64,000 bases of DNA from Hippophae tibetana (Eukaryota; Streptophyta; Magnoliopsida; Rosales; Elaeagnaceae). Below the pieces are notes generated by a model. That model made no database searches, had not been told where the DNA came from, and saw only the letters and a list, made by a program, of their open reading frames with translations. The stretch covers positions 2,019,001 through 2,083,000 of the forward strand of contig CM072807.1 in NCBI GenBank assembly GCA_037013495.1, written 5' to 3'. Position 1 is the first letter of the stretch, and every line of letters begins with the position of its first letter. This document shows, piece after piece, positions 37,851 through 51,000 of the stretch. Position numbers and translations under genes: made by a program.

Positions 37851-39408
37851 GTGCCTGTTTCACCCTAGCATGTCTGTAACAATAAACATAGAGGACCAAA
37901 AACAGTATTTTAAGAAAAAAAATTATTGATGTACTATTTACCAATTATCTTGTAATCAGTAATTGTATATTTGTTTGGGTGTATAACTCCATAATTGTAT
38001 ATTTGTTCCCATTTTGTTGGTTTTACTTTTGTTTTGTATTTTAGGGCTTTACATACCCTCTTTGCTCCATTTTGTCTAGGAAATGTTTTATTTCTATATG
38101 AGGCTTTCCATTTTCGTTTATTTCATTAATGATTTCCATATTCTCATATCCACTTTAAAGTATGAATCTGAATCCCTATAAATGCTAATTCTATAGGAGG
38201 AATTTGATGGAGAATATAACGTACACTGCTCTTTCTTATTTTGCAGGATATTTCTAATATAGTTCTTTTATTTAGTTTACCATATGGGATTGAAAGGGTC
38301 TTATTATCCAGAGGTTTAGTTGTTTTTTAAGGGTTTTAGTTTAATCATTGATTTCATGGCTGTTTATTTTTATTTTACTTTTATATGCAGTATCTAAAAG
38401 TGAAGGAGCTGAGTTGAAAAATGGCGACTCTGAGTTTCTATTTTGTGAATAGATAAGGGTTTTTCTTGTTTTAATTCGACCTATTTTCTTGGGTTTGTTG
38501 ATTTTTGTAGTAATTACTAGGTACTTTTGTGTTTGTGTTTTTATAATTGGTAATTTTATGATAGTCATAGGTTTTTACTCTCATTATATGCTGATAGTTT
38601 TTTACTAATTTGGAATTAGAAAATAGCTTGCACTAGCGACCAGTCTCAATGGTTTTATGAGTATACTGCTAAGATCAAATTGATCAGAGAAACATCATGG
38701 TTTAGTAACATTCATTTTATGTATGTCGAGTAATCACATCAAATGTATTGCATAGAGTTAAATCTTACTACATTTATTCCCCTCGCTTGAAATCAAACAC
38801 AAGTGTATTCTGGATAATCAGTGATTACTTTGTGTGATTTCTTGTTTGAAATATCTCTATATTTACAAACATAATACAATATAGATTAAGATGAGTTGAT
38901 GGTAGATCAAACAATGAAAAATAAACAGGCTGACATGTAGATTTTCAGTTTCAGTCCTCATGATTGAACGATTTTTTTATTACCGTTACATTTGACAATT
39001 GTTTTAAGTTTTCTAGCATTCCTAATTTATAAGTTAGTCTAAATTTTTTACTACATTCCATGCAAAGCATATGGTATATTCTAGAAATGCCAAATGTCTT
39101 TATTTTTTTTAAATGGAAATCATCAACAATTTATATCTTTCTAGGATAGTTTCCATCCAAAAATATGCTACATATTTGACTTGGCTTGCTCTCCTTATTA
39201 ATCCCTGCATATTTTTTCTATGTCTAAAACTCTTTGTATCCTGTGTTATTTTGAAAGTTTTTTTATAAGGACATGAGATGCTCCTGACACATTTTTCTTA
39301 ACTTTATTGAAGTTGTTTATGGCTAGAAACATGTTAAAGGTTGATTGCTATCTATGCACACACGTTATTCTAGTTTTTTTTGTTGTTTTCTTTTTCATGG
39401 TAAGTAGG

Positions 39409-39586
39409 CACCAGCATAAAGCACAGTAGCGCACCAAATGCACCAACACACCAGGCGCACCATCGCACCGGCACACCAACACACCAGTATACCAGGCTCA
39501 CCAGCGCACTAGTACGCCAAGCGCACCAGCACACCAATGCACCAACACACCAACGCACAGGTGCACCAGCCCAGTGCACCAATGCC
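39409..39586 (+). repeat. GC-rich GCACCA array, right inner part of the CACTA element
   Basis: About 180 bp of short CACCA-containing units (GCACCAACACACCAG type). Its orientation is opposite to that of the GGTGC array at 37733, so the two form a loose inverted pair inside the transposon. The open frame on the minus strand here is a by-product of the repeat. Confidence 0.88.
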
Positions 39587-40070
39587 TATGATATTTTCCT
39601 TTTCTTTACACTTTTGTTGATATAACCGTGGACTTAATTATGTTGATTTTAAGTATACTTATAAATGCTTGCAATTAATAGTAAAAATTTAGTTTCTAAT
39701 TGTAAGGTTTTATTATGTTTTAGTGTATAATAAACTCTGAAATGTAATTATACTTTTAATTTTAATATAATATGATTTTTAATATTGTAATTAATAATTG
39801 TAATTTTTTTAATTTATGCATATCCTATGGTCTCAGTTATTGAAAGACCGAGGCCATAGGTAACAATCTATGGTCTCTCTCACTTAGGCCTCAGTTCTTA
39901 TAACTGTGGCTATAAACTTACAGTAACGGTTAAAAATTGAGGTCATATGTACTTTTTGTAGTAGTGAGTGACTTAATTATTTTAATTTTAATTATTTAAA
40001 ATATATTCAAAATATTATAAAAAATATAAATACATATCATATATTTTAATACGCATTAAATATATATTGA

Positions 40071-40378
40071 TGTCAATATCAGTGATTGGATACACCTTTG
40101 CTTTTTGTGGATTTGAGTTTTGAGAACATACTGTTATGACCTTGGACCAACATGGGGTGTGATGACTTTTGGCCCTCCGATGCTTAAATAAGTTCGGATA
40201 GTGAGAAGAAAGATGATTCTAATGTCTTTCTTTATGATCTAGGGAGATGCAAAGAGATATATTTAGGTAGAGAGTATAAATCCCAATGTCTGTAGTTGAT
40301 AATTTATGTGAAAAAGTAGTTATGTTTCAAAGATGAATAATGGTGACTCTTTATAGGAGATAATATATTTGTTGATGT
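40071..40378. repeat. Left terminal direct repeat
   Basis: Pairs with 45531-45807. The exact outer base is uncertain because the edges lie in AT-rich DNA. Confidence 0.7.
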
Positions 40379-41712
40379 TGGTAGCTTGGGTTCATGCATT
40401 GGTGGCTAGGTGTGCGTCGAGTTGGGTGATAATTCCAAACCATCCCGACGATGCAATTCTGTCCACAACGACGGTTCTAAAATCCTTACAGGATCTGTCA
40501 ATAACATAACCATCCTTTTCTAGGAGGATTGTGTAAGTGTAAGGATTTTGTACTACTCTTATAGATATCCCCAATATTTAGTATTTAGGCTTTTCTTTGT
40601 TGTAATTATTTTTCTAACTTGTGCACTTTTGTCCCTCATTGAAGCAAAATGTCTTGGGTGCACAGATGTTTAAAATTTTCTGAATGGCCCATATTATGGA
40701 GGATTATGTCTTGGTCTACTCAAGTTCTAGTAAACTAATATCTTAGTCTAATTAATAAATTCTATGCTTGACTTGTACCCTGACTTTGTTTGAAATTTAG
40801 ACGTGTAGTTGAAATTTAGACGTGTACCTAATAAGGGAGGACATAAACAATTACATCATTAAATGAGTCTATCCTATAGAAGGACACATGATATATAGAC
40901 CGATATATGAAGGAAATGAATAGGGCACTGTGACCCAATAGATGAAAGTCCACGTTAGGTGAATTTCTATGCTTTGCAAACTTCAATTGGTTTTAGAGAA
41001 CAAATATGTATTGAGACTTCATGCACTTTGGACTTTGTACTTCCTAAGTGATTTACTTACTAAGGTTTGCACCTTGTAATGGCCATATTGGAGGGTGATA
41101 GCCCTTTGGGCTTACACAACAAGTTATGACCCTTTATTTTTGTTCAAGTATTTTTGAAATACTTAGTGCCAATTGTAGATGGGACAAGTTCATTACCCAT
41201 TGAATTGGGTGCTCCCACTGTGACTTTATTGGGGTCTTCCTCTACTCCAAATTTTCAAAGTTTATGGAGCTTGTGAACTATGACATGCCCAATAGGGTTT
41301 CTATAGCCCAGTGGTTTACCACATGTTTGGATCGTGATCTTAGAATTCAAATCTTTATGTGGACCTTTCAAACATATGTATATGTCATAGTGCTATGCCA
41401 TTTCTATACTTTTGAATCAAGTACTTGTGATTATGTATTTATGTAGCATTCATGTACCTCTTTTACTTTTTGGTGAGGTCCATTTGTGATCTTGTCTATT
41501 ATGAGATATAGGGTGCTCTTTGAGCATATCCCATATTAGGATCTATGATCCACTGCATTGGTATGCGATGGTGTGTACTTGTTGGGGAGAGAGTCTAAGT
41601 TGTTCCAAATGGCTGCATATCCATGTATATGTACTCTAACTAGCCATATACATTGTGTCCTACCACATATGTTATGTCGAATCATGCTTCTTTTATTCAG
41701 TGACATGGATGG

Positions 41713-42069
41713 GTCACATGTGCCATGTCGACTATGTACCATGTTGGGTTACATGTGTCATGTCTGACCATGTACCATATAGGTCACATGTGTTGTGTCT
41801 AGCCATGCTCGATGTCAGGTCACATGTGCATGTCCAACCATGTCCCATGTCAATTCATATGTATTGTGTCCAACCATGTGCCATGTCGGGTCACATGTAC
41901 CTTGTTTGACCATGTACTATGTCGGGTCACATGTGTCGTGTTCGACCATGTACCATGTAGGTTCACATGTGTTGTGTCTAACTATATACCATATAGGATC
42001 ATATGTATCGTGTGTGGCCATGTATCATATCAGGTCACATGTGTCGTGTCCAGTCATATGCCATTCGAT
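41713..42069 (+). repeat. 35-36-bp minisatellite, about ten units
   Basis: Units begin near 41713, 41748, 41783, 41819, 41854, 41890, 41926, 41962, 41998 and 42034. The consensus starts GTCACATGTGTCGTGTCC and continues with ACCATGTACCATGTCGG. Since 36 is a multiple of three, several plus-strand frames stay open across it. I read those as repeat artefacts, not genes. Confidence 0.93.
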
Positions 42070-42457
42070 AGACTTATGTTGGCCTAATTTGTCATGTATC
42101 CATTACCTAGTCTGACCAATTTTTGTTTGACTTGTGTACCCATTAGGTTGATGCTTGGACTTTGTCACCTTCATATGATTTGTTTCCATTTTTCTAAATA
42201 AGATTGGTTTGCTTGAACTAAGGTGTTCTTTATATATTGATCCCCCACTTGGTGTGCTTAAGTTTATCAAGTCATCCAACCATTTAGTCTTAAGACTTAG
42301 AAAACTTTTGTAGTCCTTGGTGGATTATTCCATCCTATCATAAATGTTGTTGCACTTTTTTTGTGTCTAATGGTTTTTTTATTAACGATTAGGGTGAGAG
42401 ACTCAGGGTCCTCAACATGAGTCAATCAATGTTTGCATGGATGGGGTTCAAAAGTTG

Positions 42458-42715
42458 TAGCAACTCCTAGAATATGGGTGTTGTTACTACCTAATCAAAG
42501 TTCCAACATGGCCCTAGAGATGGGGCATAAAGTCGTAGCAACTCTTGATCCTGAAGTGTAGTTGCTGCCTATTCAAAAGTCCAATATGGCCAGTAAATAT
42601 GGGGTATAAAATTTGTAGCAACTTCTAAACTTAGGCGTACTTGCTTCATATTCAAAGGTCAAGCGTGTCCCCTAGAGGTGGGGAGCAAAAGTTATAGCAA
42701 ATCTTGACCCCTAGA
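42458..42715 (+). repeat. ~79-bp tandem repeat, three to four units
   Basis: Units start GTAGCAACTCCTAG (42458), GTAGCAACTCTTGA (42535), GTAGCAACTTCTAA (42615) and ATAGCAAATCTTGA (42694). Each continues through a TTCAAAGTCCAACATGGCC-like stretch and a GGGGCATAAA-like end. Spacing is 77-80 bp. Confidence 0.88.
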
Positions 42716-45530
42716 ATACTCGCACGTGACATTTCATAGTCCATACCTATAAGTCCCTTTGCAGTTTGGACTGCCCCTATCCTTGTCAAGTTCCATAAAT
42801 GTAAATGAACTTGGCCTAAATACCTACAAACATAATTTTTATTAAAATAAAAGTGTACGTGAAGTATTGTCTATATTTTATCGTAGTGGGGCATTGTTTC
42901 TATCCTATGTTGTTCTTTATGAGTGGCATCTTATGCCACCTTCAGCTCTTTCAAGATAATTATTATCTTTAAAGGTTTTGGCGGAGATGATATGTAGGGA
43001 AAAAAGCCCCTAACCTTGTGTAGGAATGACTTTTTTGAAATTCTATTATAGGGCCTTCTTGGCATGCGTTCAGCTATTAGGTGTGTGTGTCTTGGGCATC
43101 ATGTGAACTTATGTAATCTTAGAAGAGTTGGAACATTGTTATGGACATCCGATATATAAGTAGACACATATGTTTTTATTTAATTGGACATGACATGTTA
43201 CTTTATTGAGTATGTATCCAAACTTAGTTGATTATATTGATTTTACCAAGTGCTCTCAATTGGGACTTGGGTGGATTTCTAAAGTGTACTCCTGGGACAT
43301 TCTCACATAACTCCATTTGAAATAATTCATGGGGAGGTGTGCACCCTTGGATGATATGTGATGGTTGTACACCTCACAATCTAATTTATTGGTAGGATGC
43401 AATTTTAGGTTGCATATTTTATTTTGTTACAGGAATGTTTCAGACATATGCTTTAATCCATGCACTTCTTTACTTGTAGGTTTATTTTTTAAATTGATCG
43501 TGGTCTCATCTACTTGTGAAATTGTGGGCTTTTGTAGTGTCAATGTAGATATGTGGCTTATGAGTGGGCATTATAATGCTCTATGCATTGGAAGATGCCA
43601 CAAGGGGTCCTTGTTGATGAAATATGGTTACAGATTTTATGGACTATGAAAGCACTCTAAAATAATTTGGATTTTGTTCTTCATGATGTCAAGGTGGACA
43701 CATGGTTCTGTGCTTTGATGTTTTCTATTTACTCTAAAGGTTTTTAGTACCATCATAAGTGATGATTTCGAGGGCAATAATTAGCTACTGAGGCCATATG
43801 GTTAACATGACTAGCTTGGGAAAAATGTCCCTACATGTAAGCTTCGAGATGGTAATTTGGATCGTGATGGATAGAATCTACTCGAGGTGATCCCAACTAG
43901 TCTAGTATAGACAATTAGAGGGACACCTCCTAGGCATCCATAAGTGAATGAATTTCCACTTTGTGGGTGAACTCTATCTAATAGGTCATGGGTACTGGTA
44001 CCCATCGTGATAGGTCATGTCATTGGTCAAACTCGATATGGGTACAGGTGAGGTCCAATTCATTATGGGCATTGGTAGATGCCATATAGACGTTCTCTAG
44101 GATAGAAAGTGAACCAGGAACCTATAACCTTAGGAAGTGTTCCTAGTATGGCTTGGGATGCTATCCTAGTCATTTTGAATGTTAGAAATAGTTTATTATT
44201 TTATTCTTTTTTGAAGAACAATCGATCACTTTTTAAGAATGCTATTATGATGATGATTGAGAAAGTAGAAAATATCTTTTGAAACATTATTCTTATGCAT
44301 TGGATGAATAAAATAGTGGGTGAACAGCCTATCATACACACATTTTTGCATATTTATTTCTCTAGTATATCAAAAAATGTTAAATATATAGTCATTGGAA
44401 TCATCTTGTCGAGAGGATTATGAAACAGATTTTATTTCCCAAGAACATATGGAAAGTAGGGGAATTGACACTAAATCAATTTCTACGTCTGTCCGACAAA
44501 CCATACCAATTTTTCTCCATGTCTTGTGCAGAATTGACCTGTCTGGCACCCACTTGAGCTGATGGCACATGGTGGCATGTTCAGTGTCTTTTAGTGTTCA
44601 TTCAATGTGAAATTTTATAGGAAGGCTATTTGGAACGTGATGTTTCTGATGATAATCTCAGATTTTTCATATGATGCACAACTTTTTAGATCCGAACAGA
44701 GAACACTCGATCAGAAAGAAAAGTGAAAGATGTGTTCCTTTCAAGTTGAGTCATCGTGGCCAGATGATTGGGATTTCATGTTTGGTAGCCCATGATGTCT
44801 CATTCTCTAGAGGTGTCAAAAATTAAGCCATCATTTAGTGGTAGTGGCTATGATGCACACGTGTTGGCTTATGAACCGCATGGGTTAAACCTATCTATCA
44901 GACCCTTGGGTTTTGACCTCTTCAGGGTACGTCACATCTCCAATCTGAGCTTGTTGTGCCTATGGATTAGATCCAATGCACTATGGGTATTAAAAGATGT
45001 CATAGGGACATTTTCTAATCCAAGAGCTTGTGGCTCTTTGAGGGTCAATTGGCGATGCTTGGACGACACCACCGAGATTGGCTAATCAATGTGCGTTCAA
45101 CACACTTTATCCAGCCATATCTTGGCCGGTGATAATATGACAAATGTGTCCATCGAGGGGCACTATTGGTGGGGTCGGAAGAAGTATGAACCATTTTTTT
45201 CTATCCTTTGGCAAGGACAAAGTCTTAGTTCTAGAAACTTGTACTTGTGGTTGCATAACTTATTGGAAATGAGGTAGGACCTTATTGTCTCTTGTAGAAA
45301 CTCGATTATCCATGTCAAGAGGTTGATTCATCTTGGAATGATAGAAAGATATGGCCTTTAAAGACCGTACAAAGTGAACTCATTCCGGAGCAGTATTATT
45401 CTAAACTTTTAGGATCTATTTTCAAGGACTACCTAGTTCAAAATTTTAGAGGACATTGTAAATATTTTCCCTCTAGTCGTGGTTCAACTAGTAGAGCACA
45501 CTCAAAGTTATAGACGATGCTAAATATTAA

Positions 45531-45807
45531 TGTCGATTTTTATAAACATCAATGATTAGATACACCTCTGCTTTATGTGGACCTGAGAACATAGAATATA
45601 ATGTTAGAACCTTGGACCACCATGAAATGTGGTGACCCATGTCCCTCCTATGCTTAAGTAAATTCATGTAATGAGAAGAAATAGGAGACTAGTGTCCATG
45701 AGATACAAGGAGATATTTAGAAAGAAAAAAGTTATTAGAAGAAAAAATTATGTTTTAATGATGAATAATGTTGAATATTATAGAAGATAATATACTTATT
45801 GATGACA
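45531..45807. repeat. Right terminal direct repeat
   Basis: Pairs with 40071-40378; includes a short insertion near its left edge relative to the left copy. Confidence 0.7.
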
Positions 45808-48630
45808 CTTATTCACACTAATATACTTATCTTTAAATATCGTATTATTATCTATTTAATTATCTTATTATTGAATAATTAAGAGTTTGATTGATATTAA
45901 CTTTTATCAAATGATTACGTGTTGATTGAGCTTTTATGTTAGTTATTTGTTGATTATATCTTTTTTATATTATCACATTATATGAACTATTTTACATTAA
46001 ATAACATACTTTAAGTTATTAAAAATAAAATTTAATTTATATAAGAGTATTTCATTGAATCCATTAAACAACTTAGGTAAAGAATTAAATTTATATTTAT
46101 TTTTTGAGGGAGAAGAATTTTTCAAAAAAAAAAACAAAAAAAAGTAACAAATATTATTTTATTAATTTTATGGGGAAAGTTTCTTAAATCACGTGGGTAG
46201 ACTCCAATACAAGGACAGGTCAATAAGGAGTCAGTGAAGTCTCGCGGAAGAAGATAAGATAAGACAAAACCTTTAGAAATTAACTATAAAATTAATAATT
46301 ACAAAAAGTCTTGCATACGTGTTTTGACAAATTTAATCACGTGGAGTTACTCTTTGTCACAGAGGCTATAAGAGTCTCGCATTTTTAAATAATTATAATT
46401 ATTTTAAATTAATTTTAAATATATTTAATTAATAATTATTGATCATATAAATAATAAATTTCTTACAATTGTTTTTTTTATTTTTTAAAATTTATTCAAA
46501 AATATATTTAATTTTTAAAAAATAAATATTAAAATATTCTTTATTCTATTACATTATTTAAAATATTATATATTAATTTTTATTTTTTAACTATTTAACA
46601 ACTAAATAAAATAATAAAATATAAAAATAAGAGTAAATTAAATTAAATCTAATTGTTATAAATATTATATGTAAATTAACAATAATATTAATATATATTT
46701 AATTTTAATTAACCATAATTTAAATATTATAATAATTATTTTTATATTAATTTTATCGATTATAATTATTTAAAAATAATCAAAATTTTAAAAATAATTA
46801 TAAATTTAATCATTCGTGGTTAAATTTTCAATCTCTAATAACGTGATTCACGTTCGGTAGTACTCCCGTTTCATTTCAAGGGGTCATGTGTAATTAATGT
46901 ACGATTGTTACTTAATGTGGAAGCGTTAGCTGTCAAAAAAATTTGTGGGGGTTATAATGAGATGATAATGATATATTTCATTGTTATTAAATAATTTTAA
47001 ATGAAAGAGTAAAATTATACAAATAAAAAAAAATTAAAAATATTTATTTATAATAATTATAATTATCTATAATATTTATAGATTTATTAAATAATTTTTA
47101 ATAAAATAAAATAATTTTTAATAAAATAAAATAATTTTAACCTATAAATTTATTACTATTATTAAAAAAGACATTGGATCACTTCTTTTTGAATGTTAAA
47201 AACTTAACTGCTCATGTAAAACCTACTGTTCTAAATTCCAACTTGTCCAGTTGTCCCGCCTCCCCTACCTACACGGCTACACTGCTCCTGCAGCTGTATT
47301 TTTGTCCTCTTTTCTTTTAAAAAGCTCCACTGCTTCGTGCCTTCACAGCTTCACCTAGCTTTGTAAAACGTTTTGGGAAAAAGTCCATTGGTTCACTAAA
47401 CTTTAAACAAAAAGTATTTTTTTGACTTTCATTATATAAATCGACTAATTATTTAATTAGTTTATTTAAAAAAAAATAGATATATTAGTTTCCTTATAAA
47501 GTTAAAAAAAATATTTATTTTTATTACTATATATGTTTTTTTAAAGGACGATTAAGTAATTAGGTACCCTAGGCAAAAATTCATCACAAGGCTTTATATA
47601 TTTAATGATTTTTATTTAAATTTTAAAAATAAATATATTATCTTTAATAATTTAAAATAAATTAAACTAATAAATATATCACCAAATTTAAAATATTTAT
47701 ACAAATTTATCATAAATTTTAGAGTGTGAAAAATCTACTATCAAATTCTTATAAATATTACAAATCTATTACTTTTATAAAAAAAATCTATCATTAAACT
47801 TCTTATAATTAGTGTTATAAATTTACCCATTTAAACATATAATAATATTGTAGATTTGTAACACTCGTAAAAAGTTAGATAATAGATTTCTTACAAAATT
47901 ACAATAATTTTGTTATAATCTAAAATTAAATAATAGATTTATACAAATGTTATAAATTTGATAATATAATTGTTAGTTTAATCTTCAAAATATAATATTA
48001 TAAGAAAATACTAGCACACATGGGTAGAATAAATAATGTACATTTTACCAATTATTAAAAAACATTGTTCTAAATTAGTTAGTTGTAAAATTATTAAATT
48101 TAAAAAATAAATTACGCAGCTAAAAAGTAAAAACTTATGTCAAATTATAAAAAATAAAAAATAAATAAACGGTGTTAAGAATTTGAACTAATTAGCTTTT
48201 GGAGCATTAATTTATTAAAATATGTTAGAAAAATAAAATATTTGGTAAGGAAGTTTATTTACATGTAAGAATTGTATTTCATATAATATAAATAATTTTT
48301 TTTTGCAGCTAAGTAATAAATTTATGAAGTTCATGTGAGTATAAAATTCATTTTATATAAGTCATTACGTACACACAATATTATAATTATATAATATTAA
48401 AAATATGGTTAATATCAGTGGATAAATTAATTGAATGTTTATGATTTAATCACAATTTTTGAAAAATAAAAATAATAATGATATAGTTAATATCATAAAT
48501 ATAAAATTAATTAAGATATCAAAAATATTCATTTTTTTCAATTAGATTATATTATATTAGACTTCATAATCATACTATATCGTGGTAATATCATTTTTAT
48601 GTGTTATCTTTGTGTTCATGTGGTTGATAT
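45808..48630. other. AT-rich intergenic DNA, nothing recognised
   Basis: A slightly GC-richer patch near 47210-47360 has no open frame of note. No RNA gene, transposon end or coding homology was seen. Confidence 0.55.
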
Positions 48631-49048
48631 TAGGAGTGTCCATAAACTTAGTGAGATTGGACAAAACTATAAAATCAGATTGGATCAGATCGGATCGGAC
48701 TGAACCAAACGGTTTTACAAATCAAATGGTTCGGTCCGATTTGTATTAGTTAAACTCGTTTTTCAAACGGTCCGGTACGATTTGTATTAATTTTAGACCA
48801 ATCGAACCAGACCGAACTGATTTAATAATATATTAAAATTTTCACATTATTTCTCATTAAATGTGTCAAAAAATCGAACCAAACCGGAAATTGAATCGGA
48901 CCAAACGATTTTATAAATTAAACGGCCCGGTTTGTATTAATTAAAACTGTTTCAAACGGTTCGGTCTGATCCGATCCGGTCTGAGTAATATAAACGGTCC
49001 GATTCAGTTATTTTTTTTTAACCAAAACCGGATCGGTGAACACCCCTA
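48631..49048. mobile_element. hAT-type MITE, copy D, with 8-bp target duplication
   Basis: It begins TAGGAGTGTCCATAAAC and ends GGTGAACACCCCTA. The flanking octamers are GTTGATAT (48623-48630) and GTTGATAC (49049-49056), seven of eight identical. The body aligns with copy B in the same orientation, but the internal ATATAAACGGTC unit is present once and not repeated. Confidence 0.92.
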
Positions 49049-49899
49049 GTTGATACAATAAAAATTTAGACAATGTTTTTGAAGCAAATGATTTATAATA
49101 ATAATAAATAAAATGATTTTAAATTTATAAACAATGTGATAAATTCTAATCAATATATGTTTTGATTATGTAATAATCATGTTGGAATGTATTTTAAGAA
49201 CCCTTGCACTTTAATAGAAAAGGAATGAAAGAAAAAAATAAATTATATTTACGTTATTATATTTTAAAATTTTCTAAAGTTAACTTTTAAAAAAAGCACT
49301 CGTTCGGTCGGATCCTCCTTTGGTTGGGACTATAGATGGTCACCTACATGGGATAACACTTAGATTAACTATGCCACAATTTATTTGACCCTAATTAGTA
49401 AGTAATCTCTTAATTATTTCATCAAAACCTAACATATCACTTAATGCATATATCACTATATATAGTTAGGTTTTTTAATAAAAAAATAGGTATGGAATTT
49501 TTTTAATGAAAGGTTGTACATGATAGGCCTCGGTATATGCACCTGGACATCCAAACTAGGCTGATATATCTGTAGCACTCTTCTCATCTAGTCCCTCAAC
49601 TATGAGTATTATTAATTAGAGAAAAAAGATATACAAATTAAATCTCAACAAAACATATAATTTAGTTTGTTGTTAACATATGAATAAATGAAAATGTTAG
49701 TAAATACTAGACATCTCACCACTAAGTCACAGTACAAATCCTAAGAATCATATAGGCTATACTATTAACTACAATATTGTCCTTGTTATAAATATAAGAA
49801 CAATGGAACTTCTTGCAAGCAATTTTCTCTAAACATTCAACTCAAGCATAATACCATCGCCACGACACCAAAAGTAATCGAGTTCGAAAAAGAGTGGCA
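49049..49899. other. Unassigned DNA 3' of a LINE fragment
   Basis: No gene recognised. It may contain part of the LINE 3' tail, but no poly(A) or target duplication was identified. Confidence 0.4.
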
Positions 49900-51000
49900 A
49901 CATAAAAAAATCTAACTCCAACCAAAATTTTTACTACCCAAATAAGGTAGCATACATTGTTGTATGAATTGCCACTGCAAATTCTACATTAAAAACATAT
50001 GAGACGCAAAGTGGGATACATAAACATCTCTTAATGAATGATCTTGATGTCCGAAAAACACACACATAACTAAATAACCCTAGCAACCCAAAAGCATCAT
50101 CAATTATATTAGCCTTAATCCATCCCAAAAAAGGTGCCCTCTTAATAACCTTTACAATCTATAAAGTCTGTCGTGGGGTACCTTCTATTTGCTGATGGTG
50201 AAGGACCTAAAGATCATTCATTGTATTTCGTATGGATTCGCGCTATGAAAGTCCTATCTCCTAAATAAATCCCTAAATTAGGACAAATGTAGAGCTTAAA
50301 GATGTATCTCTATCCTTATATATATAATCACTTCTAATTGTCCATATCACCAAGATGACTAAAACAATTCATGATTTCCATAAGTTACCAATTCATGATA
50401 TATGGTTAATTTCCATTACAATTGTCCATAAATCAAGGATGGAAGAATCTATGCGAAGTTGCTTACCAAAAAAGGAGCATCAAAGGTCACAGAGTGCACC
50501 TAAAAAATGACAACTCAAAAAAAGTGAGAGATTGTCTCCCCCACTAGGCCACACAAGGCGCATTTAGAAGAAAAGAAATGTCATCTCTTCTTTGCTTGAT
50601 AACCAGTGGAAAGTTTGTTCTACATAGCATGTTATAGTCAAATGGACTGTGATGGTGGTATGAAAGGGGCCCAGATAACCTTACCCTAACTCTTAAATTC
50701 CCTGAGCACACGTAGGGAAGCATAGGTCTCGTTGGTTATGACTCATTTAATTGAGCATGTTCATATTCTTGTGTCTATACCTATTCCGATAATTATTGAG
50801 CAAATCTCTAAAGCAATATCTAGATAGAGATCCAAAATATGTTGTGGTAGATACCATCCATCTGCCCGTAAATAGTCTTTAACCAAAGAATGCGTCGACA
50901 GATCCATTGGAAGGTTATTCATTTTTTCAATTAGAGGAACACCCAATCAACTATCCATCCGAAATCTTATCGAAGAGTCTCTAGCAATTAACCATCTTGA
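49900..51000 (-). mobile_element. LINE (L1-type) remnant, C-terminal part of ORF2
   Basis: Minus-strand order is as in plant L1 elements. A spacer stretch (50761-50946) has 'PINLSTHSLVKDYL'-like wording. A zinc-binding zf-RVT-like stretch follows, with 'CALCGLVGETISHFF' in one frame near 50520-50570. Then comes an RNase H-like region (49934-50128, 'GWIKANIIDDAFGLLG' and 'VFRTSRSFIKRC'). The endonuclease and reverse transcriptase are absent, so this is a 5'-truncated, frameshifted copy. The RNase H segment has lost the usual 'NTDGA' acidic context ('NIIDDA'). Confidence 0.75.

Larger units (their letters stand above)
37099..39966. mobile_element. CACTA transposon, non-coding, 2.87 kb, with 3-bp target duplication
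   Basis: It begins CACTACTACAATATATAC and ends ACTTTTTGTAGTAGTG. AGT is duplicated exactly on both sides (37096-37098 and 39967-39969). Subterminal words AACCGAGGCTATAGG and TATGGTCTCGGTT-like sequence recur near both ends in opposite orientation. No TNP2 or TNPD-type transposase frame is present, so it depends on transposase made elsewhere. Its ends match the small MITE at 8494 but the subterminal words differ, so they are separate families with a shared terminus. Confidence 0.92.
40071..45807. mobile_element. Non-coding element with direct terminal repeats (LARD-like LTR fossil?)
   Basis: About 300 bp at 40071-40378 recur in the same orientation at 45531-45807. Shared wording includes TGATTGGATACACCTTTGC / TGATTAGATACACCTCTGC and GATGAATAATG. 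Between them lie about 5.1 kb of notably less AT-rich sequence with no recognisable gag or pol. This fits a large retrotransposon derivative. I could not find a certain primer-binding site, purine tract or target duplication, so the family is open. The repeats are clearly diverged, so the element is old. Confidence 0.6.

Noticed and set aside
39370-39582. Trp/Cys/Gly-rich minus-strand frame
   Set aside because: It is the translation of the GCACCA array inside the CACTA element.
41655-42115. Overlapping plus-strand open frames rich in His, Cys and Val
   Set aside because: They follow the 36-bp minisatellite. Three frames are open at once because the unit length is a multiple of three, and no family resemblance was seen.
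42740-45300. Plus-strand frames of 60-97 codons in the terminal-repeat element
   Set aside because: None shows a domain or continues in neighbouring frames as a decayed polyprotein would.
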